Under the pieces are notes generated by a model. The model worked only from the letters and a program-made list of their open reading frames with translations, was not told where the DNA came from and ran no database searches. DNA of 64,000 nt. Origin: Fallopia convolvulus (taxonomy: Eukaryota > Streptophyta > Magnoliopsida > Caryophyllales > Polygonaceae). The stretch spans positions 44,369,906-44,433,905 of the forward strand of contig OZ024718.1 in the NCBI GenBank assembly GCA_964016875.1, read 5' to 3'. Positions 10,512 to 22,100 of this stretch are shown piece by piece; the stretch's first letter is position 1, and every line of letters begins with the position of its first letter. The position numbers and the translations under genes were made by a program.

Positions 10512-13500
10512 TCATATGTCTCGAAGTCTGCACATTCCAATTCTGGATACTAGTTCTCCAAATTTCTTGGGGATTAAAGACTTTGTGAACAAGTCAGCCA
10601 AGTTGTCATTTGACCGAATTTGTTGGATGTCCACTTCACCAGCTTCTTCCAATTCACGAGTGGAGAAGAATTTTGGAGATATGTGCTTTGTGCGGTCTCC
10701 TTTGATGTAGCCCTTCTTCATTTGAGCAACGCATGCTGAGTTATCCTCATATAATATTGTTGGATCATCAGTCATTGGCTTCATTCCACTTTCTTTCTGG
10801 ATGAATTGTATCATTGCTCGAAGGGACACGCATTCTCTTCCTGCCTCATATAGTGCAATCAATTCTGCTTGATTTGATAATGTGGCAGTCACAGTCTGCT
10901 TCGTTGATCTCCAAGAGATGGCAGTGCCTCCGTATGTGAACACATAGCCATTTTGAGATTTGGCTTTGTGTGGGTCAGACAAGTACCCTGCATCTGCATA
11001 TCCAATTAAGGTCGCATCCCTTTGGTTACGATAATATAACCCAAGATCATGTGTGCCTCGGAGATAGCGGAATACATGTTTGATCTCGTTCCAATGCCTC
11101 CTTGGGGGTGCAGTGTTATACCTGGACAACAAATTTACTGCAAAAGCAATATCTGGCCTTGTATTGTTAGTTAAGTACATTAAAGCACCAATTGCACTTA
11201 AATATGGTACCTCAGGACCAAGAACTTCTTCATCTTCTTCTCGGGGACGAAATTGATCCTTTTCTACATTGAGGGATCGAACTTCCATTGGAGAGCTCAA
11301 AGGGTGTGCTTTGTCCATGTAAAATCTTTTAAGAACCTTCTTAGTGTAATTAGACTGATGGATAAAGATTCCATCCCTTAAGTGCTCAATTTGTAAGCCA
11401 AGACAAAGCTTTGTTTGTCCGAGATCTTTCATCTCGAATTCTTTCATCAAATATTTCGCAGTAGCTTGAAGTTCATTTGGAGTTCCGACGATGTTTAAAT
11501 CATCAACGTAAACTGCAATAATAGCGAATCCCTTTTCGGATCGCTTGATGAAAACACATGGACAAACGGTGTCGTTCTTGTATCCCTCTTTCATGAGGTA
11601 TTCACTTAGGCGGTTGTACCACATTCGCCCAGATTGTTTTAGTCCATACAATGACCTCCTCAATTTTATGGAAAACATTTCTCGAGGTCCACAATTACTG
11701 GCTTCAGGCAGCTTGAGTCCTTCTGGGACTCTCATGTAGATGTCTGTATCAAGTGATCCATATAAATATGCTGTAACGACATCCATGAGGCGCATTTGTA
11801 ACCTTTCAAAGACAGTCAGGCCAATTAGGAATCTCAACGTAGTTGCATCAACTACCGGAGAGTATGTTTCTTCATAATCGATTCCATGGATCTGAGAAAA
11901 ACCTTGTGCTACAAGCCTTGCTTTATATCTTACAATTTTGTTTTTCTCATTTCGTTTGCGCACGAAGACCCATTTATAGTCGACTGGTTTCACACCATTG
12001 GGTGTACGAACTACTGGTCCAAAGACCTCTCGCTTTTCAAGCGATTTTAGTTCTGCCTGAATAGCCTCTTTCCATTTTGGCCAATCATTTCTTCGTCGAC
12101 ATTCATCGACCGATTTTGGCTCAAAATCATCATCTTCAATTACAATATTACTAGCCACTGAGTAGGCAAATACATCATCAACAATTACATCTTTTCGATT
12201 CCATTGTGTGCATGTGGACACATAGTTTATGGAAATCTCAAAATTGTCGATATCATTATTCTTGTCTAGAATATCACCGTCTGTTGAGATATTCTCATTC
12301 TCAATATCTTTGCCTTTATCATCATTCTCATGATCCATTGTGGCTTCTTCTGCTATACCCTTTTGGCTTCTTGCCTTTCTTGGTTTTAAATCTTTTGAAC
12401 CTAACGGTCTACCATGCTTTCGGCGTGTTGCAGACTCGCTTGCGATGGATGCGTCTGGCAATCCATTGGGTATTTCAATTCTTGCTGGAGCATTTCCCGC
12501 AGGTACATGTGATTTAGTTACCTTCTTTGTATCAGTAAATGCATTTGGTAACTGATTTGCAACATTTTGCAAATGAATGATCCGTTGTACTTCTTGTTCA
12601 CACATTTTTGTTCTTGGATCAAGATGGGATAATGCAGTTGCATTCCATGTGATTTCTTTCACATGTGGGTCCCCATTTTTCTTTTCTCCCCCTAAGGCTG
12701 GGAATGTATTTTCATCAAAATGGTAATCAGCAAATCTTGCTGTAAATAAATCACCAGTTGTTGGTTCAAGATTTTTTATTATCGAGGGAGACTCAAAACC
12801 AGCATAAATTCCCAATCTCCTTTGGGGTCCCATCTTTGTGCGTTGAGGTGGAGCAATAGGGACATAAACTGCACATCCAAATATTTTTAGATGTGAAATA
12901 TTTGGCTCCTTACCAGACACAAGTTGCATAGGGGAATGTTCATGGTTTGCACTTGGCCTTAATCGAATTAAGGTTGCTGCATGTAATATTGCATGTCCCC
13001 ATGCCGATGGTGGTAATTTTGATTTCATCAATAATGGTCTGGCAATTAATTGCAATCGCTTTATCAATGATTCAGCGAGACCATTTTGTGTGTGAACATG
13101 AGCCACTGGATGCTCTATATCAAGCCCAATTGACATACAATAGTCATTGAATGTTTGAGATGTAAATTCTCCTGCATTATCGAGCCAGATTTTCTTCATT
13201 GTATAATCCGGAAATTGAGCCCTCAATCGAATTATTTGGGTAAGGAGTTTAGCAAATGCAACATTTCTTGTTGATAGTAGGCTTACATGTGACCGTGTAG
13301 ATGCATCAATTAGCACCATAAAGTATCGGAATGGTCCACATGGTGGAGCAATTGGCCCACATATATCTCCTTGGATTCTTTCTAAGAATGCAGGATTCTC
13401 ACTTGCAATCTTGTTTTTAGAAGGCCTGATAATTAGCTTTCCAAGTGAGCAAGCAGTGCAATTAAAATCACTGGACGGAGGAACCTTAATGTTCTTTAAT

Positions 13501-13991
13501 GTATGTCCGAGTGAGCTCTTTATGATTTTGTGCATCATTACTGCTCCTGGATGACCCAATCGGTCATGCCATAATGTGAATGCAGCTTGGTCATATGACC
13601 TTTTGTTAAACACTGCATTGACCTCAAACGGATAAATGTATGTATGATATAATCCGAAGGTTTGCGTTGGCATCCTTTCGAGAATCTGTTTATGGCCAGA
13701 TTCATGTTTTATGATGCACAAGTATTCTTTCCCATTTTCATTCATGGTTTCCATATGAAACCCATTTAGACGCACATCTTTAAAACTCAGTAAATTTCTT
13801 CGAGATTTACTCGAATATAGTGCGTCATTTATTACTAGCTTTGTTCCCTTTGGGAGTAGAATGACATCTCTTCCAGAGCCTTCGATGAGTTTTGACACAC
13901 CGGATATTGTAGTGACATTGCCTTCAAAGGCTCTTAATTGGGTAAAGTATTCTTTACTCCTCAAGATGGTGTGTGTTGTTGCACTGTCCAA
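10512..13991 (-). CDS. Copia pol: protease (part), integrase, reverse transcriptase, RNase H
   Basis: Encodes the enzymes for cleavage, reverse transcription and integration of the copia element. The 1159-codon frame is uninterrupted. The protease active-site region DSATTHTIL lies at residues 2-10; the frame is open for about ten codons upstream, so the annotated start is not a true initiator. Integrase has an HH-CC zinc finger (H142, H147, C178, C181) and a catalytic triad D209, D271, E307. RT includes KARLVAQGF (about 690-698), MDVVTAYLYG and YVDD (828-831). RNase H has D1000 (GYAD), E1043 and D1083, and the frame ends with LADLFTKSL near 1132-1140. All key residues are present. Gag is separate, about 230 bp upstream. 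Small antisense frames within it are shadows. Confidence 0.96.
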   Translation of the reverse strand: MDSATTHTILRSKEYFTQLRAFEGNVTTISGVSKLIEGSGRDVILLPKGTKLVINDALYSSKSRRNLLSFKDVRLNGFHMETMNENGKEYLCIIKHESGHKQILERMPTQTFGLYHTYIYPFEVNAVFNKRSYDQAAFTLWHDRLGHPGAVMMHKIIKSSLGHTLKNIKVPPSSDFNCTACSLGKLIIRPSKNKIASENPAFLERIQGDICGPIAPPCGPFRYFMVLIDASTRSHVSLLSTRNVAFAKLLTQIIRLRAQFPDYTMKKIWLDNAGEFTSQTFNDYCMSIGLDIEHPVAHVHTQNGLAESLIKRLQLIARPLLMKSKLPPSAWGHAILHAATLIRLRPSANHEHSPMQLVSGKEPNISHLKIFGCAVYVPIAPPQRTKMGPQRRLGIYAGFESPSIIKNLEPTTGDLFTARFADYHFDENTFPALGGEKKNGDPHVKEITWNATALSHLDPRTKMCEQEVQRIIHLQNVANQLPNAFTDTKKVTKSHVPAGNAPARIEIPNGLPDASIASESATRRKHGRPLGSKDLKPRKARSQKGIAEEATMDHENDDKGKDIENENISTDGDILDKNNDIDNFEISINYVSTCTQWNRKDVIVDDVFAYSVASNIVIEDDDFEPKSVDECRRRNDWPKWKEAIQAELKSLEKREVFGPVVRTPNGVKPVDYKWVFVRKRNEKNKIVRYKARLVAQGFSQIHGIDYEETYSPVVDATTLRFLIGLTVFERLQMRLMDVVTAYLYGSLDTDIYMRVPEGLKLPEASNCGPREMFSIKLRRSLYGLKQSGRMWYNRLSEYLMKEGYKNDTVCPCVFIKRSEKGFAIIAVYVDDLNIVGTPNELQATAKYLMKEFEMKDLGQTKLCLGLQIEHLRDGIFIHQSNYTKKVLKRFYMDKAHPLSSPMEVRSLNVEKDQFRPREEDEEVLGPEVPYLSAIGALMYLTNNTRPDIAFAVNLLSRYNTAPPRRHWNEIKHVFRYLRGTHDLGLYYRNQRDATLIGYADAGYLSDPHKAKSQNGYVFTYGGTAISWRSTKQTVTATLSNQAELIALYEAGRECVSLRAMIQFIQKESGMKPMTDDPTILYEDNSACVAQMKKGYIKGDRTKHISPKFFSTRELEEAGEVDIQQIRSNDNLADLFTKSLIPKKFGELVSRIGMCRLRDI

Positions 13992-14251
13992 AAGACATTG
14001 CTCCTTCCCATCGGGTTTTCACTTTAGGTGAGTCCATGATTTCTATAAATATAAAGAAAGGGAGAATTAAGACATCAATAAAAGCTTCATATATTATACA
14101 AGGATAATTCTATTACATAAGTTCTATTATACAAGGCTTATTATACAAACTCATGCGAAATAAAGGTTAAAGCATGGAATACAAAAGAAATTGCAAGTAT
14201 TATAAAATAGCATGGGAGATAGTAGAGATATTTAGGGGCTCGTTTTTTCAT
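13992..14251 (-). other. Gag-pol spacer of the copia element
   Basis: About 230 bp between the gag stop and the open protease frame. It is AT-rich with stops in all frames. On the minus strand it ends in a pyrimidine-rich run and TTTATAG/AAATCATGG, which resembles a splice acceptor beside an ATG. Many copia elements have one continuous gag-pol frame, so this is either an intron-like control region or an inserted or decayed segment. Confidence 0.5.
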
Positions 14252-15330
14252 TTAAGCCCCTAAGGCATAGCCATCATCATTCTCAAGGTTGAGAAAGTCA
14301 TTGACATCCAGACTAGTCACTGGTGACCTATCCACATCTTTATTATCGATGTAGTTGGTCTCGGTAGCCATTTCTTTATTCTTTTCAGCTTGGTAGAGCT
14401 TCACTAGGTGTGGAGCTATGCGGCATACCTTTGACCAGTGACCAATCACGCCACATCTGTAGCATGTTGATTTGGATTTCTGGGAGGATCCTGATGGACC
14501 TGTCTGGACCTTTTGCTTTACATCCCCCTTGTAGCCATGGTTCTCACGGTGATTATCGTGGCTTTTGTTGTAGACACGGCCACGCCCATGGCCACCACGG
14601 CCACCACGGCTCCCATAGTGACCACGAACTCGTCCACGCCCATTGTTACGGCGTGATTGCTGCCCATGTTCATTGTCGTTCCTATCATGGAACGCTTTGT
14701 TCATATCATTTGCTTCTGGGGCAGCTGTTGAGCCAGTAGGCCTTAGGTTGTGGTTTTTCATTAGGAGCTCATTATTCTTTTCAGCAACCAACAATACTTT
14801 CAACAAGTCAGAATATCTTTTGAAATTTCTTTCTCTATATTGTTGTTGCAATAATATGTTTGAAGCATGCATAGTGGAGAAAGTTTTCTCCAACATCTCT
14901 TCCTGAGTGATCGTTTTACCACATAGTCTCAATTGAGAAGTGATCCTGTGGATAGCACTGTTGTACTTAGTGATGGACTTAAAGTCTTGGAACCTTATAG
15001 TGTTCCACTCATGTGTTGCTTGTGGGAGCAAAACTTCATTTTGATGAGCATAGCGCTCATTCAGGCTCTCCTACAATTCTCTAGGATCCTCCACAAATAA
15101 GTACTCAGTTTTGAGACTCTCATGAATGTGGTAACAGAGGAACACAATGGCTTTTGCCTTTTCCTGTGGGGTGGCACTATTGTTTGCCACAATTGTTTCC
15201 TCAAGGCCATTTGCCTTGAGGTGAGCCACGGCATCTACCCTCCATTCGAGGTATTTCTAGCCCGATAGGTCAAGGATATCAAACTCCCTTTTAGTGATGC
15301 TTGCCAATAGTTGCTTGGTGATTAGTGAAG
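14252..15330 (-). pseudogene. Copia gag with two in-frame stops
   Basis: Capsid/nucleocapsid protein of the element. The N-terminal part (about 15330-15040) reads REFDILDLSG, stop, KYLEWRVDAVAHLKANG and later EDPREL, stop, ESLNERYAHQN. Both stops are TAG; the second sits where the family usually has Trp. The rest (14252-15031) is open for 259 codons, with the UBN2-type gag region, an Arg/Gly-rich stretch (GRGRVRGHYGSRGGRGGHGR) and one CCHC zinc knuckle (CYRCGVIGHWSKVC). It ends DDGYALGA. No clear ATG is visible before REFD. The two stops should prevent full-length Gag. Confidence 0.88.
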
Positions 15331-15364
15331 CTCAATTGGTAATTAGAGACTCGTGTTGATAACG

Positions 15365-15735
15365 TGTTATGGAATGATTATAAAAGCAAGACCACTTAAT
15401 CTTTGAAAGAACACTTAAACAACTTTATGAGAACTTTTATATCATTAGAAGAGAGGGAGGGAGAGTAAGAACTTTAGAGAGTTATTTCTTACTTTACTTT
15501 GGTGCAAATTTTACAATGGATGATGGCCATATTTATAGGCCAAGAGTTGGGTAAAACTTTGGTAAATCTCCATGATTTATGCATGGAAATAAGGAGGTGA
15601 AGAAGGTGAATAATTCACCTTGTACAATTTTCCTCCATTATACACTTGTTCATACATAATATGTGTAATACATGTGTGTGTAAATAGATAACTTGTAGTG
15701 TGATAATGTGGACTAAAAATTTGGACTTCATAACA
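15365..15735 (-). repeat. Copia 5' LTR with TATA box
   Basis: 371 bp and near-identical to 9892-10262. TGGCCTATAAATATGGCC on the minus strand (about 15524-15541) holds the TATA box that would drive genomic RNA synthesis toward gag. Just inside the LTR, the minus strand reads CGTTATCAACACGAGTC, at the position of the primer-binding site. Confidence 0.95.
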
Positions 15736-15740
15736 GTGTT

Positions 15741-16096
15741 ATATTATGCATTAATTATGAGTGATATATTCAATATAAATAATGCATGTGTTATTTTATG
15801 ATCCTTGTAGATGCGTTTTATTTTACGATACATTCAAGAATGTTGAAGAAGTGTAAAAAGAATGGAAATCTAAAGAAGTGTCATGAATTATGAAATCAAA
15901 TATTCGTCATCTTTATTTTACGAAGTATTCAAAGTTAAGTATGTATGTATTCATTCACGAAATTAGAATGCGAATATACAATTATCCGTTTTTGTCAGAT
16001 TCAATGTATTACAAGTATATATTCAGTGTTCATTGTTTATATATTCATTATAATTTTACTACAAATAAGAAAAATATAATATTTATTCGACAAACT
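15741..16096. other. AT-rich DNA, no feature recognised
   Basis: Sequence between the copia TSD and the hAT TSD. It contains ATTATGCATTAATTATG-type runs and a small open frame at 15890-16099 without family resemblance. Confidence 0.5.
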
Positions 16097-16773
16097 TAGG
16101 GTTGTCAATTACCCACGGGTGACCGACCCACCCATTTCACTCTACCGAAATAAATGGGCGAAAACTCAAACAAAGCGGGTGATGGGCTGTTCGGGTGACG
16201 GGCGAAACGGGTTATGGGTCGGATATGGGTAAGAGTTTATCACCCATTTTACCCAACCCATAAACCGACCCATCACCCATTTCACCCAAACCACCCGTAT
16301 AACCTGTTTAAGTCCTTAATTTTCAATATGTGTGTGGGCATAATGGGCTTTTTAACCACCCTCAACAATTTTATAAATTGAGCCTTAGATAATTATGCTC
16401 ATTTGTTTGCCTCCAATTCCCATTTGTCCGGGAATGACATCACAATTTGAGCCTTGCGAATATTTATTTTTGTTTAAAATTGTCATTTTTTATGTTTTAT
16501 TATATATAGTTAACTAGTTATTATAGTTTTCTTTTATGGATTTGATACTCTTTTACCATTTTACCAAGTTGGATCTACCCCAAAGTGGGAAGTGGAAAAA
16601 TTATATTGGTTTGATGGGTGAACGGGCACCCAAATAACCCGTGGATGACGGGTGGTATGGGTGACATGTATAACATTTCACGGGTGACGGGTGGGTCAGG
16701 TGGAACATTATACTTGCGGGTCGGGTGGTGAAAGTGCTCCACCCACCCATAACACAACCCATTGAACACCCTA
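16097..16773. mobile_element. Non-autonomous hAT element with perfect TSD
   Basis: Starts TAGGGTTGTCAAT and ends ATTGAACACCCTA, imperfect terminal inverted repeats of hAT type. It is flanked by the identical 8-bp duplication GACAAACT at 16089-16096 and 16774-16781. Both subterminal regions are packed with GGGTGA/CACCC and GGGTGACGGG motifs, which resemble hAT transposase-binding repeats. There is no coding capacity (677 bp). Confidence 0.93.
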
Positions 16774-17044
16774 GACAAACTAAATGTATTTCATTTTAAT
16801 ATATAAGCATTCAACCAATAATCAATCGATATTCACAATAAAATGAGTGTATAGTCAGCATAAGTAATGTAGTCAAAACAAATTCAGACAATCGTTTATT
16901 AATATTCATAAAATGTTAAAACATATACAACCCTATACATGTTAATAATACAAAACACTACATTTTTTTATCTGGTAAGATTTAGGATAGCCCAAGTACG
17001 ACTTAGACTAGCCTAGAACACCCGTAAACGGGTGAGAACTAGTT

Positions 17045-17125
17045 TACTAACCAATTCTAAGAAAAAAGGGCAAACCGTCGCTCTGAGGCTCGAACCTGAG
17101 ACCTCTTGCACATGCGCTACAAAAC
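17045..17125 (-). other. tRNA-related (SINE-like) segment
   Basis: The minus strand contains AGAGGTCTCAGGTTCGAGCC, a near-perfect Pol III B-box (GGTTCGAGCCT) in the context seen in tRNA-derived SINEs. No convincing A-box or poly-A tail was found, so this may be a truncated SINE inside the Helitron. Confidence 0.3.
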
Positions 17126-17341
17126 ACTACATATTCAAGCCATCATTCATTCATATTCATATTCATATTTTAATAATACATGAATTTGAATTCAAAAAAT
17201 CGCGCCTGTTTAATTTCAAAATCACCTTTGAATTTGAAATTAGCGTCAACCAATATATGAAAGAGTTAGTTAACAAGTACCTTTTTAACCAGTACCATTT
17301 TATTAAATTACGTGTTAGTTCCCTCTTACACAAAGCTCTCA

Positions 17342-19174
17342 ATGAACCCCCAAGAACAGTTCCCCCCGCTACCCACAAAAGATACCCAAACTCCGATCAC
17401 CACCCCGTCCACCCAACAGCCTCCCCCGCCAGCCCCATCGCTAACAAAGACGCTTGAAGGAGATACCCAGATGCTTGAAGCCAGCCCACCCCAAAACGTG
17501 CCAATGGGGACGACACACCAACCGACATCCTTCAAAGACAAACTAATCCAAAAGGAACAACTCCAACAACAAGTGAGACTTGACGAAGTAACGCTAGCGG
17601 AGAAAGTGAGGATTGAGTACCCACACGGTGAAAAGGGACTTCCTTCCATAACGATTGCCCAAGACGTAATAGCATCCCTAGCAAAAGCATGGAGTACATC
17701 TGTCATCATCAAGCTGCTTGGACGTCCAATCTCCTTTGCAGTGCTGGAGAAGAGGCTGAAGGGGATGTGGCGCCCAACCGGGAAGATGGTCATTATGGAT
17801 CTGTTGAATGACTACTAGGTGGTCAGGTTTGAGTTGGAGCAGGACTACTGGGTGGCCCTGTCAGGAGGGCCATGGAACATCTTTGGCCAGTGCCTTATGG
17901 TAAGAAGATGGGAGCCGGACTTCAACCCATCGAAGGATAGCATAAACTCTATATGCACCTGGGTGAGACTATCAAATCTGCCACTGGTCCTCTATGACGA
18001 GCGGATTATATGGCGTGTAGCATCTAGTCTGGGGCGCCCGTTAAGGATTGATAAGAATACACTCTATGCTATGAGGGGGAAGTTCGCAAGGGTCTGTGTG
18101 GAACTTGACTTAAGGAAAACCTTGAACGGAGCTATCCTTGTCAATGGTGAGACTATACTGGTGGAATATGAAGGCCTCAGCAACATATGTATTCTGTGTG
18201 GGCGCTACGGTCACACCATAGGAAGGTGCCCGGTGAAGGAGAAGTTGGAAACAATACCAACTGGGCATGGCAAAGAGGCCCAACAAGCAACACAGGGGGG
18301 AGACACAGAGAAAAACGACATGGGAAAGAAAGAAGCTCAGGCGAACACGCTGGAGAAGAGAGAATCAGCACCGGAGACTAACGGTCATTTTGGGCCGTGG
18401 ATGATAGTGGCCCCAAAACCGAGAAACCCTAGAGGCAGAAAGGGGGAAAAGACTGTCAAAGCTAGAGAAGTGCAACAGATACAGGAGAATAGGTTTGCTT
18501 CGATCCAAGAAGATCAGCTGTGTCCCGCAAAAGAAAGCTTTGATGGAGAAACAAACAAAGGAATTGATATGGCAGGAATGAAGGAAAGTCTGGAGGCTAT
18601 TGCCCCAAAGTCAGACAGCCAAAAATTCACTTTTTCGAATGAACAACTGGCGAAGACAGAGAGAGCACAGACCCCAAAGGTCTGGAGGAAGAAGTCAAAC
18701 GGCGGATCTCAAGGGGCCAAGAAAGGGGGAGTCCCAATGAAATCTGATAAGAAACAGCCCAACCCTCTCGGTGAAATAGTGGAGAGAATTCTATAAAAGA
18801 GAAGTGGGCCTGCTAAGAGGCCCAGGCCCAGTGAAGATATTCTAACCCAAGCCCATAACACAGAGATGAACGAGAATGTGCGAGTCTACACCTCAACCAG
18901 CCCAATGGAGAACGCCCAGTCTGACCACATTCAACAGGAGCAAATCTCTGTGAGGAGAAGAGAGGAATCGAGTGTGCCGGCGACAGGCGATTCCCAAATT
19001 CAGATACCGGAGTTCGAAGAGGAAAGGATGGACAGTCAAGGGGGGCAATTCGAATGTCAGGTGGATGCCACAATTCTGGGACTAAATGAAGAGGCCATGC
19101 AGGAGGAGCCAGTGAGTATGGATTGCGATGGGGTAGGCGGGCACATACCCTCCCAAATTGGTGTATCCTCATGA
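17342..19174 (+). pseudogene. LINE ORF1 (DUF4283 and CCHC zinc-knuckle RNA-binding protein)
   Basis: The ATG at 17342 starts MNPQEQFPPLPTKDTQ, followed by a Pro-rich region. The DUF4283 domain runs about 17580-18060 (WRPTGKMVIMDLLNDY, stop, VVRFELEQDYWVALSGGPW). The zinc knuckle is CILCGRYGHTIGRC at about 18188-18229, followed by a charged tail. ORF1 proteins bind LINE RNA and form the RNP with ORF2. One frame runs to 19174, interrupted by TAG at 17816-17818 and TAA at 18794-18796. The final TGA overlaps the ORF2 ATG in an ATGA arrangement, which suggests coupled translation in the ancestor. Confidence 0.92.
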
Positions 19175-22100
19175 AGTGATTAATTTGGAATGTTAGAGGG
19201 GCTGGAAGCCCGGGGTTTCGTCGAGCATGTAGATACCTGCTTAAACATAACAAAGTAGACATGTTTGCAATCCTAGAACATAAAATCTCTGGAGAAAGGG
19301 CAGATAAAGTCTGTGGCAGAATAAATCTGAAAAATGTCGTTAGGGTTGAAGCGGAAGGCTTCAGTGGGGGAATTTGGTTACTTTGGAGCGATGACCTGAC
19401 GAGGGTCAATATTGTCAAACGGAGCCGCACCTTCATTCATGTCACTACTGAATTGGAAGGGAAGAAAACCAGTCTAATCTTCGTTTATGCACCTCCCTCA
19501 GCCCAAAGAAGAGCCACTTTCTAGAGTGAGTTAGAATCGAAAGTCAGGAGAATCAAGGAGCCCCTGTTCATTGGAGGGGATTTCAATTGCATCCTCACCC
19601 TTGATGAAAGACAAGGCGGCGCGGACACCCTCTCGGAAGACTCGGCTACTTTCGCCGATTGGGTCCAGCGCCTAAATCTGATTGACTTGGGCTTTATAGG
19701 CCCAAAACACACATGGTGCAGAGGGAATACGGTTGACAACAGAGTTGCAAAGAGGCTGGATAGGATCTTCACAAATGACCAGGGACAAATACAATGGGCG
19801 GAGGCGGCGGTGAGGCACCTTCCTGCCCTGTCTTCGGATCATAACCCGATACTCTTGTCTCTAACAAGGAAAAAGGAGGGAAATAAGGGCAGAAGACCTT
19901 TCCGCTTTGAAGCGGTATAGACCAAACATCCGAATTTCAGAGAAGTGGTGGACGGCTCGTGGGATGATACACTAGACCTGCTCGGAGCGTTGACGTGCAC
20001 AAAAGAAGCCCTTTTACGGTGGAATAGAGAGGTGTTTGGCAACATTCATATTCGAAAGGAAAGGCTTTCCAGAACCCTTTTGAAAATTCGGGAGGAAATT
20101 GAAAGAAGGCCCAATGATCACTTGATCAAGCAGGAGACAAACTTGATGAGGGAGTTGAAGAACACCCTATTGCAGGAAGAGATCTTTTGGTTCCAGAAAG
20201 CGCGCCAGGATTGGCTTGAGCTGGGGGATCGAAACATAGCCTTTTTCCACTTGAGTACATTGATCAAGAGAAGACGTAACCGGATTGATAGTCTAAAAGT
20301 TGATGAAGACAGGTGGATCTCGGAGGCTGGCGCTATGGAGAAGCATGCAGTAGACCACTTCAAGAAGCTATACACTCTCACTGAAGAGGAGCAACAGCAA
20401 TTGGATCTTCCATGGGGGGGATTTCCACCTATACCACAATCTGACCTGGGCAACCTTGATGCTCCGGTGAAGGACGAGGAGGTCTGGATCGCGCTTAGAG
20501 AAATGAGCCCCTATAAGGCCCCGGGAGTGGACGGCTTCCAACCTATGTTCTACAGGACTTGCTGGGACAGAATTGGGAGCAAAGTGTGCGCCCTGTTACG
20601 TGAATTCTTTGACACGGGGAAATTACCAGCGGGCGCCAACGAAACTCTCATCTCTTTGATTGCCAAGGTCCCCGCCCCGGAGAGTCTAAATCAGTTCAGG
20701 CCGATTAGCCTATGCAACGTGCACTACAAGATTGTTACGAAAGTTCTTGCGAACCGGCTCCAACCTCTCATGAATAAACTGGTGGGACCAACACAGAACA
20801 GCTTCATCCCGGGGAGAGTCATTACGGATAACGTCGTTCTCCTACAAGAAGTGGTTCACTCCATGAAACAGAAAAGGAGTGGGAAGCGATGGATGATACT
20901 CAAGCTCGATCTTGAAAAAGCCTACGACAAGCTCAGATGGAACTTTGTTGAAGACACTCTTAGGAGCGTGGGCTTATCGGATAAATGGGTCGATGGAATC
21001 AAAGAATGTATATCCACGTCAACGATGAGGCTGTTGTGGAATGGGGAGATGACGGAAAGCTTCAAGCCATCGAGGGGGCTACGACAAGGAGATCCAATCT
21101 CGCCATATCTCTTTGTTGTTTGTATGGAGCGCCTCAGCCACCTTATTCATGGGGAAGTTGAGGCGAGGCGGTGGAAGCCGATATCTCTTTGTAGAGGTGT
21201 GCCCCTGTTGTCCCACCTTTTCTTCGCGGACGATATTATTCTCATGGCTGAGGCGACGGTGGGATAAATGAGGGTGATAATGGACACGATGGAGCGCTTC
21301 GGCTTAGCATCTGGGAAAAAAATTAGCAATGCCAAATCGAAGATTTATATCTCTAACAATGTTTCAAGAGATCTTGTGAGCCAACTTGAGTCCATAGCAG
21401 GGATCAACGTAACGAGAAATCTACAAAATTATCTTGGAATGACCGTCCTCCACGGCTGAGTCACGAAGGAGACCTTCAAAGACATCCTAAATAAAATGAA
21501 GGCAAAGATGGCAGGGTGGAAGAGGAAAACACTTAGCTTGGCAGGGCATCTCACGCTGGCAAAATCGTCGCTCTCCTCAATTCCCTACTACAGCATGAAC
21601 TCGATCAAAATCCCTCGGAATGTGTGTGGGGAAATTGACCGGCTGACGAGAGGCTTTATCTGGGGTGACTCGGGAAGCAGAAGGAAACCTCGTCTTGTGC
21701 CTTGGAGAGAAGTATGCCTCCCCCAAAAAATGGGGGGCTAGGGGTTAGAAGAGCTAAGGACATGAACCTAGCCATTGTGGGGAAGCTGGGTTGGCGCCTA
21801 ATGACCAACAAAGGAGGCGTATGGGGTGATCTCCTAAAAGCCAAGTACAAGATCCAAATCTATGGAGGGGAGGTGACAAAAATTAATCGATGCAGGGCTT
21901 CTCCAATATAGAGAAGTATTAACTGGAGTATGCAGAAACTGGTGGCCTAGGGGATCAGATGGAATTTGGGGGATGGGAACACAAATCCGCTTTTGGGAGG
22001 ATGCTTGGGTGGACAACCAACCACTCATGGCAGTTGCTAGCCGGGGCGATGATAGGATCCATCAGGAGACTAAAGTCTGTAGTTTCTGGGCGCAAGGGGA

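Larger units (their letters stand above)
9892..15735 (-). mobile_element. Ty1/copia LTR retrotransposon, structurally complete
   Basis: Two 371-bp LTRs (9892-10262 and 15365-15735) begin TGTTATGG and end CATAACA. They are flanked by the perfect 5-bp duplication GTGTT at 9887-9891 and 15736-15740. By eye the LTRs differ at about five positions, so the insertion is recent. On the minus strand the order is LTR, gag, protease-integrase-RT-RNase H, polypurine tract and LTR, the integrase-before-RT order that defines copia. Pol is open over 1159 codons but gag carries two nonsense codons, so the copy probably needs gag in trans. Confidence 0.97.

Noticed and set aside
11545..13150. Plus-strand frames of 64-103 codons
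   Set aside because: They are antisense shadows of the intact copia pol frame.
17326..17793. 155-codon minus-strand frame
   Set aside because: It is antisense to LINE ORF1, whose frame has the recognisable domain.
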